From CAKZML01 sp963823435 (GTDB taxonomy: Bacteria; Pseudomonadota; Gammaproteobacteria; Steroidobacterales; BM003): a DNA stretch of 64,000 nt. The notes under the pieces were generated by a model. It saw only the letters and a program-made list of their open reading frames with translations, did not search any database and was not told where the DNA came from. Where the stretch lies: positions 806,001 through 870,000 of the forward strand of contig CAWGLN010000001.1 of NCBI GenBank assembly GCA_963823435.1. Reading direction: 5' to 3'. A program made the position numbers and the translations under genes. Positions 29,694-39,066 of the stretch are shown here, piece after piece (position 1 is the stretch's first letter; every line of letters begins with the position of its first letter).

Positions 29694-30778
29694 CGGACGT
29701 AGCACCCAACTCTTTCCAGCAAATATTTGACCACCTGGCGACAGCGGTGCTGACACTGGACGACGAGCTGCGTGTGCAATACATGAATTCGGCCGCCGAA
29801 GAGCTGTTCGGTCTCAGTGCCCGGCAGGCCTGTGGACACAGCATTGCTCGACTGATTCTGAACAGTGACGAACTTGAAGTCATCGCTCAACGTGTGTTGA
29901 AACAACAGACCAGCCTGACAGGTCGCGACCTGGAGCTGATACCCAGGGAAGCGTCGGCACTGCCACTTGCAGTGGATTGTACGGCTTCAATATTCCAGGC
30001 AATCTCAGGCGTCGATGGTGTACTGCTGGAATTCCAGGACACCACCCGTTTGCGGCGGATCAACCGTGAATCGGAATTGATTCTTCAGCACGGTGCATCC
30101 CGCAAGATCATTCGGCAGTTGTCCCATGAAATCAAGAATCCTCTGGCCGGCTTGAAGGGGGCCGCCCAGTTACTGGAAGCTGAACTGGGATCGTCCGACC
30201 TGGCCGAGTACACCGCGGTCATGGTGCGTGAGGTGGACCGCCTGGCAGCACTGATCGACAGGATGCTGGGGCCCACGGGACCACCGGATTTTCAGTCATG
30301 CAATGTGCATGAGTTGCTTGGTCACGTATTGCAGTTAGTGGATGCCGAGGCGCCGCCGGCGGTGCGCAGCGTGAGTGATTTTGATCTTTCCTTGCCCCGC
30401 CTGAATCTGGACCGCGGGCTGATGATGCAGGTGTTTCTGAATCTGGCGCGCAATGCACTCCAGGCCATGGGTGGGCAAGGCGAGTTGATTTTGCGTACCC
30501 GGGTCCACAGCAATGTAACGTTTGCGAATCGGCGGTATCGTCAGGTTGCCGTGATTGAGTTTCAGGACAACGGCCCCGGGGTGGATGTCGCGGTGGCGGA
30601 TACACTTTTCTATCCACTGGTGACTTCTCGCCGTGATGGCACCGGCTTGGGCCTGGCGATATCGCAGGAGTTGGTAAACCGGCATGCAGGTCTGATAGAA
30701 TTTTCCAGCCGACCCGGGCACACTGTCTTCCAGGTGCTCCTGCCCATATCAACCGCATCGGACAATCCTGATGAGTGA
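29690..30778 (+). CDS. glnL: Nitrogen regulation sensor histidine kinase NtrB (GlnL)
   Basis: Cytoplasmic kinase/phosphatase that sets NtrC phosphorylation in response to PII. The 362-residue protein starts at GTG 29690, has a PAS domain at about residues 8-120, the H-box QLSHEIKNPLAGLKGAAQLLE with the phosphorylated His, and a HATPase domain with NLARNALQAM, DNGPGV and GTGLGLAIS motifs. It overlaps ntrC by eight bases. The frame is intact. Confidence 0.95.
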   Translation: MTDVAPNSFQQIFDHLATAVLTLDDELRVQYMNSAAEELFGLSARQACGHSIARLILNSDELEVIAQRVLKQQTSLTGRDLELIPREASALPLAVDCTASIFQAISGVDGVLLEFQDTTRLRRINRESELILQHGASRKIIRQLSHEIKNPLAGLKGAAQLLEAELGSSDLAEYTAVMVREVDRLAALIDRMLGPTGPPDFQSCNVHELLGHVLQLVDAEAPPAVRSVSDFDLSLPRLNLDRGLMMQVFLNLARNALQAMGGQGELILRTRVHSNVTFANRRYRQVAVIEFQDNGPGVDVAVADTLFYPLVTSRRDGTGLGLAISQELVNRHAGLIEFSSRPGHTVFQVLLPISTASDNPDE

Positions 30779-32216
30779 CTCCAGGCACCAGGTCTGGGTG
30801 GCCGACGACGACGCCGCCATACGCTGGGTCTTGCAAAAAGCCCTGCAAAAGGCCGGCATCTCCAGTCAGCTCTACGAGGATGCAGAATCGGTTATCGCCG
30901 CGATGGATGCGGGTCACCGCCCCAAGGTATTGCTGACGGATATATGTATGCCTGGCGCGGACGGCCTGGCCCTGCTCGCGATGGTGCGACAGCGCCTGCC
31001 CCAGGTGCCGGTCATCGTGATTACGGCGCGCTCCGATCTGGATAGCGCGGTGAACGCATACCAGGGAGGCGCGTTCGAATATTTGCCCAAGCCGTTTGAC
31101 GTAGAGCAGGCGGTAGAGCTGGTCAAGCGTGGTCTCGCCCAGTCCGATGCCACTGCGCCACCGGCAAGCCAGCCCCAATCCCTGTCCTCAATCATTGGCC
31201 AGGCCCCGGCCATGCAAGACGTATTTCGGGCAATAGGGCGGCTGTCGAGTTCAAGCATGACAGTCCTGATCACCGGTGAATCGGGCACCGGCAAGGAATT
31301 GGTCGCCCGGGCGCTGCATGAGCATAGCCCGCGCTCGGCGGAGCCGTTTGTGGGCTTGAATATCTCGGCGATTCCCGCCGAACTGCTGGAGTCAGAACTG
31401 TTCGGGCATGAGCGAGGAGCGTTCACTGGCGCTGACCGTCAACGCAAGGGTCGTTTTGAACAGGCAAGCGGCGGCACCCTTTTTCTGGATGAAATAGGGG
31501 ACATGGCGTCGGGACTGCAAACACGGCTGCTGAGAGTGCTGGCGGAGGGCGAGTTCTTCAGGGTCGGTGGCCAGACTCCAATCCGGGTAGATACACGCGT
31601 GTTGGCGGCGACCAACCAGGATTTGGTAGCAAGGGTGGCCAAGGGCGATTTTCGAGAAGACCTGTACCATCGTTTGAATGTCATCCGCATAGAGATACCC
31701 CCGCTGCGCCAACGCCGTGAAGATATTCCTGCCCTGGTAGAGCACTATTTGGCCCGGCTTGCCGGGGAACTGGAAGTGCCGGGCAAGACGCTGGCGCCCG
31801 GAGTGATGGAAAGGCTGGTGGCAGCGGATTGGCCGGGTAATGTTCGCCAACTGGTAAATATCTGCCGCCGCCTGATCGTGACTGCGCCGGGACGGGACAT
31901 TCGCCTCCAGGATCTGCCGCCGGAACTTGGTGGCAGCAGCCCGGTCAGCAACCCCGAGTGGACCGTCGGCCTGGCCAGTTGGGCTGGCGAGGCCCTGGCA
32001 GGTGGCGAAACAGGATTGCTGGAACGCGCTACGCCGGCTTTTGAGACGGCACTCATCCAGGCAGCGCTGGCGGCGGCGGACGGCAAGCGCCAGGAAGCGG
32101 CGCGCATGCTCGGCTGGGGTCGAAATACCCTGAGCAGGAAAATTCGCGAACTGGGCCTGGACCAAACGGGAAGGACCAGGCAAACGTTGATTGATTCGGG
32201 ACGACGCAGGTTGTGA
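30771..32216 (+). CDS. glnG: Nitrogen regulation response regulator NtrC (GlnG)
   Basis: Sigma54-dependent enhancer-binding activator of nitrogen genes. The receiver domain has ADDDAAIRW and the phospho-acceptor in LLTDICMPG. The AAA+ domain shows GESGTGKELVA and the sigma54-contact loop GAFTGA, and the Fis-type helix-turn-helix is near GKRQEAARMLGWGRNTLSRKIREL. The 481-residue length is normal. Its likely targets in this window are the two sites upstream of glnA. Confidence 0.96.
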   Translation: MSDSRHQVWVADDDAAIRWVLQKALQKAGISSQLYEDAESVIAAMDAGHRPKVLLTDICMPGADGLALLAMVRQRLPQVPVIVITARSDLDSAVNAYQGGAFEYLPKPFDVEQAVELVKRGLAQSDATAPPASQPQSLSSIIGQAPAMQDVFRAIGRLSSSSMTVLITGESGTGKELVARALHEHSPRSAEPFVGLNISAIPAELLESELFGHERGAFTGADRQRKGRFEQASGGTLFLDEIGDMASGLQTRLLRVLAEGEFFRVGGQTPIRVDTRVLAATNQDLVARVAKGDFREDLYHRLNVIRIEIPPLRQRREDIPALVEHYLARLAGELEVPGKTLAPGVMERLVAADWPGNVRQLVNICRRLIVTAPGRDIRLQDLPPELGGSSPVSNPEWTVGLASWAGEALAGGETGLLERATPAFETALIQAALAAADGKRQEAARMLGWGRNTLSRKIRELGLDQTGRTRQTLIDSGRRRL

Positions 32217-32230
32217 GCGAAAAGGCGCCC

Positions 32231-33212
32231 TAGCAGATGTAACAGGCTCCCGACGCGAATCGCGATCCAGATCCAGCGTTCCGACAAGATCCGACACCCT
32301 GGCGATGTTATGCCGCGCAAGATAGTCGCTGATACCGGCGTTGATTTTCCCGCACAACAGGGGATCGTAAAAAAGGGCCGTGCCCACGCCCACCGTGTCG
32401 GCGCCCGCAATAATAAATTCCAGCGCATCACGGGCATTCATGATCCCGCCCTGACCGATGATGGGGATGCCATGAGGGGCGGCGACCTCGCGCACCTGGT
32501 GAACCTTGAGCAAGGCGATGGGCTTGATTGCCGGCCCCGAGAGGCCTCCCTGGACATTGCCGAGTACGGGCTTGCGGGTCTCGGAGTCTATGGCCATGCC
32601 CATCACCGTGTTGATCACCGACAAGGCGTCGGTACCGGCTTCAATACAGCGGCGAGCGCCTTCCTTGATGTCGGTCTGGTTGGGAGAAAGCTTGGTGATC
32701 AATGGCTTGCTGGTGACCTTGCGGCAGGCTTCCACGACCCGTGCCGCCATGTCCGGAACGTTGCCAAACGCCACGCCGCCTTCCTTCACGTTGGGACAGG
32801 AAATATTGATTTCGATAGCGTCTATGGGTGAATCGTCGAACAGCCGGGTTACCTCGACATAGTCCTCGATCACCGAGCCACAGACGTTGGCGAAAAAACG
32901 TGTCTCGCCGAAATCCAGGCTGGGCAATATCTGGTTCACAACTTTGTGCGCGCCGGGATTCTGCAAGCCGATGGCATTGAGCATACCCATGGGTGTCTCG
33001 TAGACCCGGTGAGGAGGATTACCGGAACGAGGTTCCAGGGTGGTGCCCTTGAGCACGATGGCGCCCACGTGCCGATTCGAAAAGCCCTCTACCCGTGTGT
33101 ATTCCTCGCCGAAACCCACACAGCCGGAAAGCAGCACGATGGGCGAGGCCAGAGATAACCCACACAAGGTCGTGGCAATATTTTCCGGACATTTCTCAGC
33201 CGCTGTCGCCAT
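32231..33212 (-). CDS. pyrD: Dihydroorotate dehydrogenase, class 1B type (probable frameshift at the 3' end)
   Basis: FMN enzyme oxidising dihydroorotate to orotate in pyrimidine synthesis. Class 1B signatures include GLSLASPIVLLSGCVGFG, NAIGLQNPG, INISCPNVKEGG (catalytic-loop Cys) and IIGQGGIMNARDALEFI. Similarity ends near VSDLVGTLDLD. In the frame as read there is no stop until 31392, deep inside ntrC on the other strand; a shift near 32250 would stop at TAG 32231-32233 at the normal length of about 326 residues, which I adopt. The ATG at 33212 is preferred to the in-frame TTG at 33230. No pyrK-type electron-transfer partner is visible nearby. Confidence 0.85.
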
Positions 33213-33264
33213 AATATTCGTTCTCGTCAATTAACCGGGCGCCCACAGCGCGCTTAGCTCAAGT

Positions 33265-33739
33265 ATGTTCCACCTGATTGCATACCAGCCTGAAATCCCT
33301 CCCAACACGGGCAATATGATACGCCTTTGCGCCAATTCCGGCGCGACCTTGCACCTGGTCCATCCACTGGGTTTTGAACTGAGCGAGTCACGGGTCAAAC
33401 GTGCGGGTCTTGATTATCACCAAATGGCCCACGTGGTTGAACACGCGGATCTTGAAAGTTGTCTGCGCAGCCTGGGACGCCCTCGCCTGTTTGCACTGTC
33501 TACCCGGGGCGGGCAGGTATACGCAAGCGCAACATTTTTTCCGGGCGATGCGTTCTTGCTCGGGCCCGGAAACCCGCGGTCTGCCCCAGGAAGTTCTCGA
33601 TTCACTGCCGCCTGAACGGTGCTTGCGTATTCCCCTGATGCCCGATAACCGCAGTCTCAATTTGTCTAATGCCGCGGCCATCGTGTTGTACGAAGCCTGG
33701 CGGCAACAGGGTTTTGCGGGCAGCGGGCAGGAGTCCTGA
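33265..33739 (+). CDS. trmL: tRNA (cytidine/uridine-34 2'-O)-methyltransferase TrmL, one frameshift
   Basis: SPOUT-class methyltransferase acting on the wobble ribose of tRNA-Leu. It begins MFHLIAYQPEIPPNTGNMIRLCANSG-like, includes HPLGFELSESRVKRAGLDY, and the knot-forming SAM motifs GPETRGLP and IPLMPDNRSLNLSNAAAIVLYE. A shift near 33570 (in a G/C run) separates the two halves. The total of about 158 residues is the family norm. It diverges from pyrD. Confidence 0.92.
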
Positions 33740-35375
33740 TCAGGCGCGTGTCGGCGTCGCGATCCTCGAGAATCCGGGTCGCGAGCTGCAGCGACTGGGT
33801 CCGGTCTTCGACGCGATGGGTTTCCTTTACCAGTTCGATAATTTTCATCTGGCTGAACAGGCGTGCGACACGCCAGTTCAGGCCCACCAGGATGACCTCT
33901 TCATTGCGATTGCGACTGCCGCGGATAATGTTCTCCAGGGCCATCGCTGCGCTGAGGTCTATGCTGGGCACGTCACTTAAATCCAGGATCATTACCTCGT
34001 GGGGATCCAGGGTAGCGGCACGACGAACCACGCCGTTAGCGGCGCCAAAGCTCAGGGGGCCGACAAAATGCAAAAGCAGCACCCGTCCTTTGCAATCATG
34101 CAGGGTCTCGGCCTCGGCCTGACTCAGCGCGGAGTTTTCGGTCCCGGCGTTATAGTGCTTGATGGATTCGAGTTGCAGATCAGCCATTTCCTTGACGAAG
34201 CGCAGACTCGCCATGACCATGCCGGCCGCCACCGCGGTAATGACATCGGTCAGCACGGTCAGGGTCAGCACCACCAGCATCAACATGGTGCCGGATAAAG
34301 GGGAATGACGCAGGCGACGCAAATAAGCCCAATCGATGACGTCCAGGCCAACCTTGATCAACACGCCCGCCAGTGCGGCATAGGGGATGTGACTGGCGTA
34401 GCGGCCCAGGCCCAGCACCACGGCCAGCAGCAAGACCGCATGGATCATGCCCGAGAGAGGACCGCTGCCACCGGCCCTTATATTGCTTACCGTGCGTATG
34501 GTCGCGCCTGCACCGGGAATACCGCCGACCAGACCCGCGGCCATGTTGCCTATGCCCTGGCCGACCAGTTCGCGGTCGGAATCGTGGAAGGTGCCTGTCG
34601 CGCTATCGGCCACCACCGAGGTGAGCAGGCTGTCTATGGATCCCAGGGCCGCCAGGACCAGGGCTGCAAACAACATGTCTCCCAGCAGGGCGCTGTCGAA
34701 CACCGGTAGATGCAGACTCGGCAGGCCGGAGGGGATGCTGCCGATGACCGGCGCCTGGTCCAGCCCGCCGAGCACCATCCCGGTACCGACAAGTAATGCG
34801 ATTAGCGGGGAAGGGAGTACCCGGGAGATGCGTCCCGGTGTGAACAGGCAAATTGCCAGGGATACAAGGCCGATAGTCAACGCATGCATGTTTGGCTGGG
34901 AGAAAATGTGCATACCTGCCACCAGGGCCTCGAGGACACCGGGGGTGGCCGGGTGACCAACCATGTGATCCAGTTGCATGATAATCAGGATGCAGCCGAT
35001 ACCGCTCATGAATCCCGAGACCACCGGATAGGGTATGAAATTTATGTAACGGCCGAGTTTCGCCATACCGAAACCGACCTGGATCAGGCCGGCAAGCATC
35101 ACTACGGTAAATGCGGCGGCAGGGATATGGGAAAATTGCACGAAGACCGACGCGAATACGATAGTCATCGGCCCGGTGGGCCCGGATATCTGAGCCGGGG
35201 TGCCGCCAAAAAGAGCGGCGAAAAACCCGACCATGATAGCTCCATACAAACCGGCTACAGGACCTGCACCCGAGGCCACGCCAAAGGCCAATGCCAGCGG
35301 CAGGGCGACGATGCCGGCGGTCAGACCGCCAAAGAGATTGCCGCGCAGGTTATCCAGGGACAGGTTTTTGAGCAT
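33666..35375 (-). CDS. SulP-family anion permease with STAS domain
   Basis: Inner-membrane transporter of sulfate, bicarbonate or related anions. The 14-segment SulP core shows GLYGAIMVGFFAALFGGTPAQISGPTGP-type motifs (residues about 35-90), and the cytoplasmic STAS domain follows (VLLLHFVGPLSFGAA, VMILDLSDVPSIDLSAAMALE). The ATG at 35375 (MLKNLSLDNLRG) was chosen over an upstream codon. The last 25 codons lie antisense to trmL; a one-base shift near 33760 would stop at 33740, right beside the trmL stop, and this shorter end is likelier. The substrate cannot be assigned. Confidence 0.9.
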   Translation of the reverse strand: MLKNLSLDNLRGNLFGGLTAGIVALPLALAFGVASGAGPVAGLYGAIMVGFFAALFGGTPAQISGPTGPMTIVFASVFVQFSHIPAAAFTVVMLAGLIQVGFGMAKLGRYINFIPYPVVSGFMSGIGCILIIMQLDHMVGHPATPGVLEALVAGMHIFSQPNMHALTIGLVSLAICLFTPGRISRVLPSPLIALLVGTGMVLGGLDQAPVIGSIPSGLPSLHLPVFDSALLGDMLFAALVLAALGSIDSLLTSVVADSATGTFHDSDRELVGQGIGNMAAGLVGGIPGAGATIRTVSNIRAGGSGPLSGMIHAVLLLAVVLGLGRYASHIPYAALAGVLIKVGLDVIDWAYLRRLRHSPLSGTMLMLVVLTLTVLTDVITAVAAGMVMASLRFVKEMADLQLESIKHYNAGTENSALSQAEAETLHDCKGRVLLLHFVGPLSFGAANGVVRRAATLDPHEVMILDLSDVPSIDLSAAMALENIIRGSRNRNEEVILVGLNWRVARLFSQMKIIELVKETHRVEDRTQSLQLATRILEDRDADTRLIRTPARCPQNPVAARLRTTRWPRH

Positions 35376-35451
35376 GCGACGCGTCCTGGTTATACGGTGG
35401 TGGACGCGATTATGCACCCTGGAAAGGCGGGTCTCTAGCGAGTCTCCGACT

Positions 35452-36462
35452 TTATTCCGGACGTAGTTCGCGACCCATCAACGCTTCCACGGCCGCCTGG
35501 GGCGGCTTGTTCTCATACAGGATGAGATAGATTTGCTCACAAATCGGCATGTCTACATTCAGCGCCCGGGAGACGCCCCAGACCGCCCTTGGCGGCCAGT
35601 ACGCCCTCGACCACCTGGTCGATCTCTTTCTTGGCCTGCTCAATGCCCTGGCCCGAGGCCAGCGCCAGACCCATGCGCCGGTTGCGTGATTGATTGTCAG
35701 TGCAGGTCAGCACCAGGTCACCCATGCCGGCCAGGCCCATGAAAGGTATCCTTGTTGGCCCCGAGCGCCATACCCAGGCGGGTCATTTCCACCAGGCCGC
35801 GGTTGATCATGGCGATGCGGGTGTTGGAGCCGAATCCCAGGCCATCGCATATGCCGGCGCCGATGGCCAGCACGTTCTTTACCGCCCCGCCGACTTCCAC
35901 CCCGACCAGATCGTCGGTGGTGTAGGCGCGGAAATTCTCGCTGGAAATGTCACGGGCCAGGTCCCGGGCAAACTGCGGGTCTGTCGCGGCTACCGTAAGG
36001 GCGGTGGGCAGACCGGCGCCCACTTCTCGTGCAAAGGTTGGACCCGAGAGTACGGCCAGGGGTATTTTTGCGCCGAATATTTCTCCGGCCACCTGGTGGG
36101 GCAGCTTGCCGGTATCCAGTTCGAAACCCTTGGTTGCCCAGGCCAGGCGCGCATCGGATCGCAGGTTTGGCTGAATGGTTTCCAGGATTTTCCGAAATGC
36201 GTGACTGGGCACGGCGATCAGTACGTTCCTGGCCCGCTGCAGGCCCGCCACCAGGTCCGGTTCTATTTCCAGGGAATCCGGGAACATCGCTCCGGGAAGA
36301 TAACGCGGTTTTCACGTTCCTGTTGCAGCAATTCCGGTTTATCGTCAGCGCGGCCCCATAACAGGGTATGCCTGCCCGTGCGCGCGCGAACTGGATGGCC
36401 AGTGCGGTTCCCCAGGAACCGGCACCGACGACCAGGATGGACGATTTTTGTGGGCCGTTAAT
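35452..36462 (-). CDS. gpsA: Glycerol-3-phosphate dehydrogenase [NAD(P)+], three or more frameshifts
   Basis: Makes sn-glycerol-3-phosphate for phospholipid synthesis. The NAD-binding motif VVGAGSWGTALA, the block VPSHAFRKIL, LSGPTFAREVG, KNVLAIGAGICDGLGFG and NTRIAMINRGLVEMTRLG are all present in order. Frame changes lie near 36370, 35750 and 35570. No standard start codon precedes the dinucleotide-binding motif; an ATT at 36462 overlaps the secB stop, but a hidden indel is likelier. The gene is expected to be needed, so I read the damage as sequence error. Confidence 0.87.
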
Positions 36463-36958
36463 CAGGCGTTTCCTGCAGTTGGCGCCGCGGCGTTGGCCTG
36501 GGCCTGTTGATAAAGGCGATCAAAATTCATTGGTTGCAACAACAGCTGCGGGAATCCGCCCTTGGCCACCAGGTCGGAAATCGCCTCGCGCGCATAAGGA
36601 TAAAGCAGGGACGGGCAGTAGCTGGCCAGGATCTGCTTCAGGTCATCGCCCTCTATGCCGTTAATCAGAAATACCCCGGCCTGTTGTACTTCTACCAGGT
36701 ATAGGGTTTTCTCGTCCTGCTTCACTTGTACCTCGACCTTGAGCACGACCTCTCGGGCATTGTCGCCCACGACCGCTGTTGCTGCTGGTGAGGTTCAGGG
36801 TCATCTGGGGCTTCCAGTCCGCCATGCCCTGGAAAGTCTCGAATCGGGTTGGGTGATTCGAAGGAGCAGTCTTTCAGATAAAAGCGCTGCAGGGAAAGCT
36901 GGGGGCCGGTTGCCTCGGCGGCGCCGGCAGCGGCCGGAGTATTGTTCTCTTCAGTCAT
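36462..36958 (-). CDS. secB: Protein-export chaperone SecB, two frameshifts
   Basis: Tetrameric chaperone that keeps preproteins unfolded and passes them to SecA. The N terminus MTEENNTPAAAGAAEA leads into LSLQRFYLKDCSFESPNP, and the second half has VVLKVEVQVKQDEKTLYLVEVQQAG and the C-terminal SecA-contact region. Two compensating frame changes near 36840 and 36780 interrupt the ...DWKPQMTLNLTSSNS... stretch. The total of about 165 residues is normal. It lies in the conserved gpsA-secB-grxC-yibN order. Confidence 0.9.
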
Positions 36959-36997
36959 CGGTCTGGTTCCTAGGGTGTTGTCTAGATTCAAAAATGC

Positions 36998-37271
36998 TCA
37001 GGCCGTCAATCGGCTTTCAGCCAGCAGGTCATCCAGTTTCCCGGCATGATCCAGCGCAAGCAGCTCGTCGCATCCGCCAAGGTGGCGATCGCCAACGAAA
37101 ATCTGGGGCACTGTGAGTCTTCCTGACGCGCGCTATCATTTCTTGTCGCAATTCGGCGTTACCGTCGATCACCAATTCCTGAAATTCGACGTTCTTGGAC
37201 TGTAGCAATGACCGTGCCCGGTGGCAGTAACCACACCAGGCGCTTGCATACATGACAATCTGGTCGTTCAT
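36998..37271 (-). CDS. grxC: Glutaredoxin 3, one frameshift
   Basis: Small thiol oxidoreductase reducing disulfides with glutathione. The active site CGYC is at residues 13-16 (MYASAWCGYCHRARSLL). After a shift near 37115 the other frame continues with the cis-Pro VPQIFVGDRHLGGCDEL motif and ends LDDLLAES. The joined length is about 90 residues. The start overlaps the yibN stop (ATGA). Confidence 0.9.
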
Positions 37272-37712
37272 TTCCCCTTCCTCGAAGCACCCTTGGACTC
37301 AAGCGGGTAGTTCTCGTTGCGCCAGGCTGCCAGGCCGCCCTTCAGGTTATAAACCTGGGTGAAGCCTTGTTTATGCAAGCGGGCGGCGACCCGACTGCTG
37401 CTGACGCCGCTTTCACAGCAAACAACAATGGGTTGCTCCAGGTTGTTTTTCAAGTCGGCCATCTTGGTGTCCAGTTGATCGGTCTCGATATTCTTGGCGT
37501 TAATAATATGACCGGCGTTGAATTGTTCGCGTTTGCGCAGGTCCAGCACCAGCGCGCCCTGGTTAATGAGACGTACGCTAGTCAGTGGCCGCCACTTCCC
37601 TGAAGCCCTGTGTCTTGAGCCGGATTTCGTAGATCAGGGCCATCAGCGTTACCGCGATGGCGGACACCGTCAGCATCACGTGGGAATTGGCAAACTGAAT
37701 GATCTGGTCCAT
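37268..37712 (-). CDS. yibN: Membrane-anchored rhodanese-like protein, YibN type, one frameshift
   Basis: Single-domain rhodanese of about 147 residues with an N-terminal membrane anchor (MDQIIQFANSHVMLTVSAIA). After a one-base shift near 37578 the frame continues VRLINQGALVLDLRKREQF and GHIINAKNI. The active-site loop is CCESGVSSSR with the catalytic Cys. It likely handles persulfide sulfur near the inner face of the membrane; a precise substrate is not known. In Pseudomonas a phosphoglycerate mutase gene lies between yibN and envC; it is absent here. Confidence 0.85.
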
Positions 37713-37818
37713 GGCGAGCGTATACCTTGGTTGACGGGCCGCGCATTATAGCGAATCCAGCGGCGCTGAACGACCCGCCGCTTGAGTGAAGCCGGAAAAG
37801 GCCTACACTTTGCAGCCC

Positions 37819-38976
37819 ATGAGAGTCTGGTTTACCCATTTTTGGCCCTTGCTGGCCTTGTTTGCCTGTCTGGGCGCCGGCATGGCCCTGGCCTCGGACG
37901 CACGGGAAACACAGCTTTCCGAGCTGCGCGAGCGCATTAACTCGATCAAGCAGGACATCGACCGGGATACTCGCAAGCGCAGCAAGGCCCAGTCTGCAGT
38001 GCAGGAAGCAGAGCAGCAGATCAGCTTGATACATCGCCGGCTGAGGGAGATATCGGCGCAACGTCAGGCCGGTCAGGCCAGGCGGAACACACTTTCGGCG
38101 CAACGAGATGAGTTGCTCGGGCAGCTTGGGCACGAGCAGACGGCCCTGGCGGGCCAGGTCAGGGCAGCGTACGTGGCTGGTCGCGAAGAGCGTCTGAAAT
38201 TGCTGTTAAACCAGGAAGATCCGGCCAGGCTGGGGCGCATGATGGTGTACTACGATTATTTCAATCGCATGCGGGCCAGGACGATAGACCGGGTAAGCGG
38301 CCAGATTCTTGCGCTGCAAGAGGTGGATGCCGAGCTGGAGCAGGAGATTGCCAGGCTGGGGCAGCTGGAAAAAGAGCGGACGGAGGAGCTGGCCCGTCTG
38401 GAAAAGGCGAGGTCGCAGCGTGCCGAGGCCGTGGCTAGTCTGGATCAGGACCTGGCGTCCAAGGGTACCCAGGTTGCGCAACTGGAGGAGCAAGCGAGGG
38501 TACTGGAGAAACTGGTTCAGGAGCTGCGTACAGTGCTGGGGGAATTTCCGGTCCAGGCGCAGGAACCCTTTGCCCGGTTGCGCGGGAAATTGGCCTGGCC
38601 GGTGTCCGGAAGGCTGCTTGCGGATTTTGGCCAACCCCGGGCGGGCCAGCGCATCAAGTGGAACGGGGTCCTGGTGGGAACCCGGCAGGGCTCGGAAATC
38701 CGGGCCATTTATCACGGTCGGGTGGCTTATGCGGACTGGCTGCCGGGTATGGGTTTGCTGGTGATCCTGGAGCACGGTGACGGCTATATGAGTTTATATG
38801 GCCACAATGACACGCTTTATGTTTCTGCTGGTGACTGGGTTGCGCCCGGGGATGTAATGGCCATTGCCGGGGACAGCGGCGGACGGGCCGAGCCGGCGTT
38901 GTACTTTGAGATTCGCAAGGGCAAGCTCTCGGAGAACCCTCATCGGTGGTTCGCCAAGCCCCTGGCCAAACCCTAG
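37819..38976 (+). CDS. envC: Murein hydrolase activator EnvC
   Basis: Periplasmic septal factor that activates amidases during cell separation. A signal peptide (HFWPLLALFACLGAGMALA) is followed by a long coiled coil (about residues 30-240) and a LytM/M23 domain. The LytM metal ligands are degenerate: the usual HxxxD site is replaced around GQRIKWNGVLVG, as in EnvC activators that have lost peptidase activity. The ATG at 37819 is preferred over an in-frame GTG at 37786. The following ctpA and yibQ genes are in the same direction. Confidence 0.92.
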   Translation: MRVWFTHFWPLLALFACLGAGMALASDARETQLSELRERINSIKQDIDRDTRKRSKAQSAVQEAEQQISLIHRRLREISAQRQAGQARRNTLSAQRDELLGQLGHEQTALAGQVRAAYVAGREERLKLLLNQEDPARLGRMMVYYDYFNRMRARTIDRVSGQILALQEVDAELEQEIARLGQLEKERTEELARLEKARSQRAEAVASLDQDLASKGTQVAQLEEQARVLEKLVQELRTVLGEFPVQAQEPFARLRGKLAWPVSGRLLADFGQPRAGQRIKWNGVLVGTRQGSEIRAIYHGRVAYADWLPGMGLLVILEHGDGYMSLYGHNDTLYVSAGDWVAPGDVMAIAGDSGGRAEPALYFEIRKGKLSENPHRWFAKPLAKP

Positions 38977-39066
38977 TCCTGGCCGCAGCCCGCGGGCCGC
39001 TTGTGCCTGTTTACCGCTGGGGCGCCCCTGTGATAGGCTTTTGGCGTGATTCTTCGGGAGTATTTC

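Noticed and set aside
31392..32230. Long open frame on the minus strand continuing pyrD through ntrC (total 612 codons).
   Set aside because: The similarity to dihydroorotate dehydrogenase ends near 32260 and the rest is antisense to ntrC. A small indel removing the pyrD stop explains it.
35694..36461. 255-codon plus-strand frame covering gpsA.
   Set aside because: Antisense to gpsA, which has clear domain motifs despite its frame changes.
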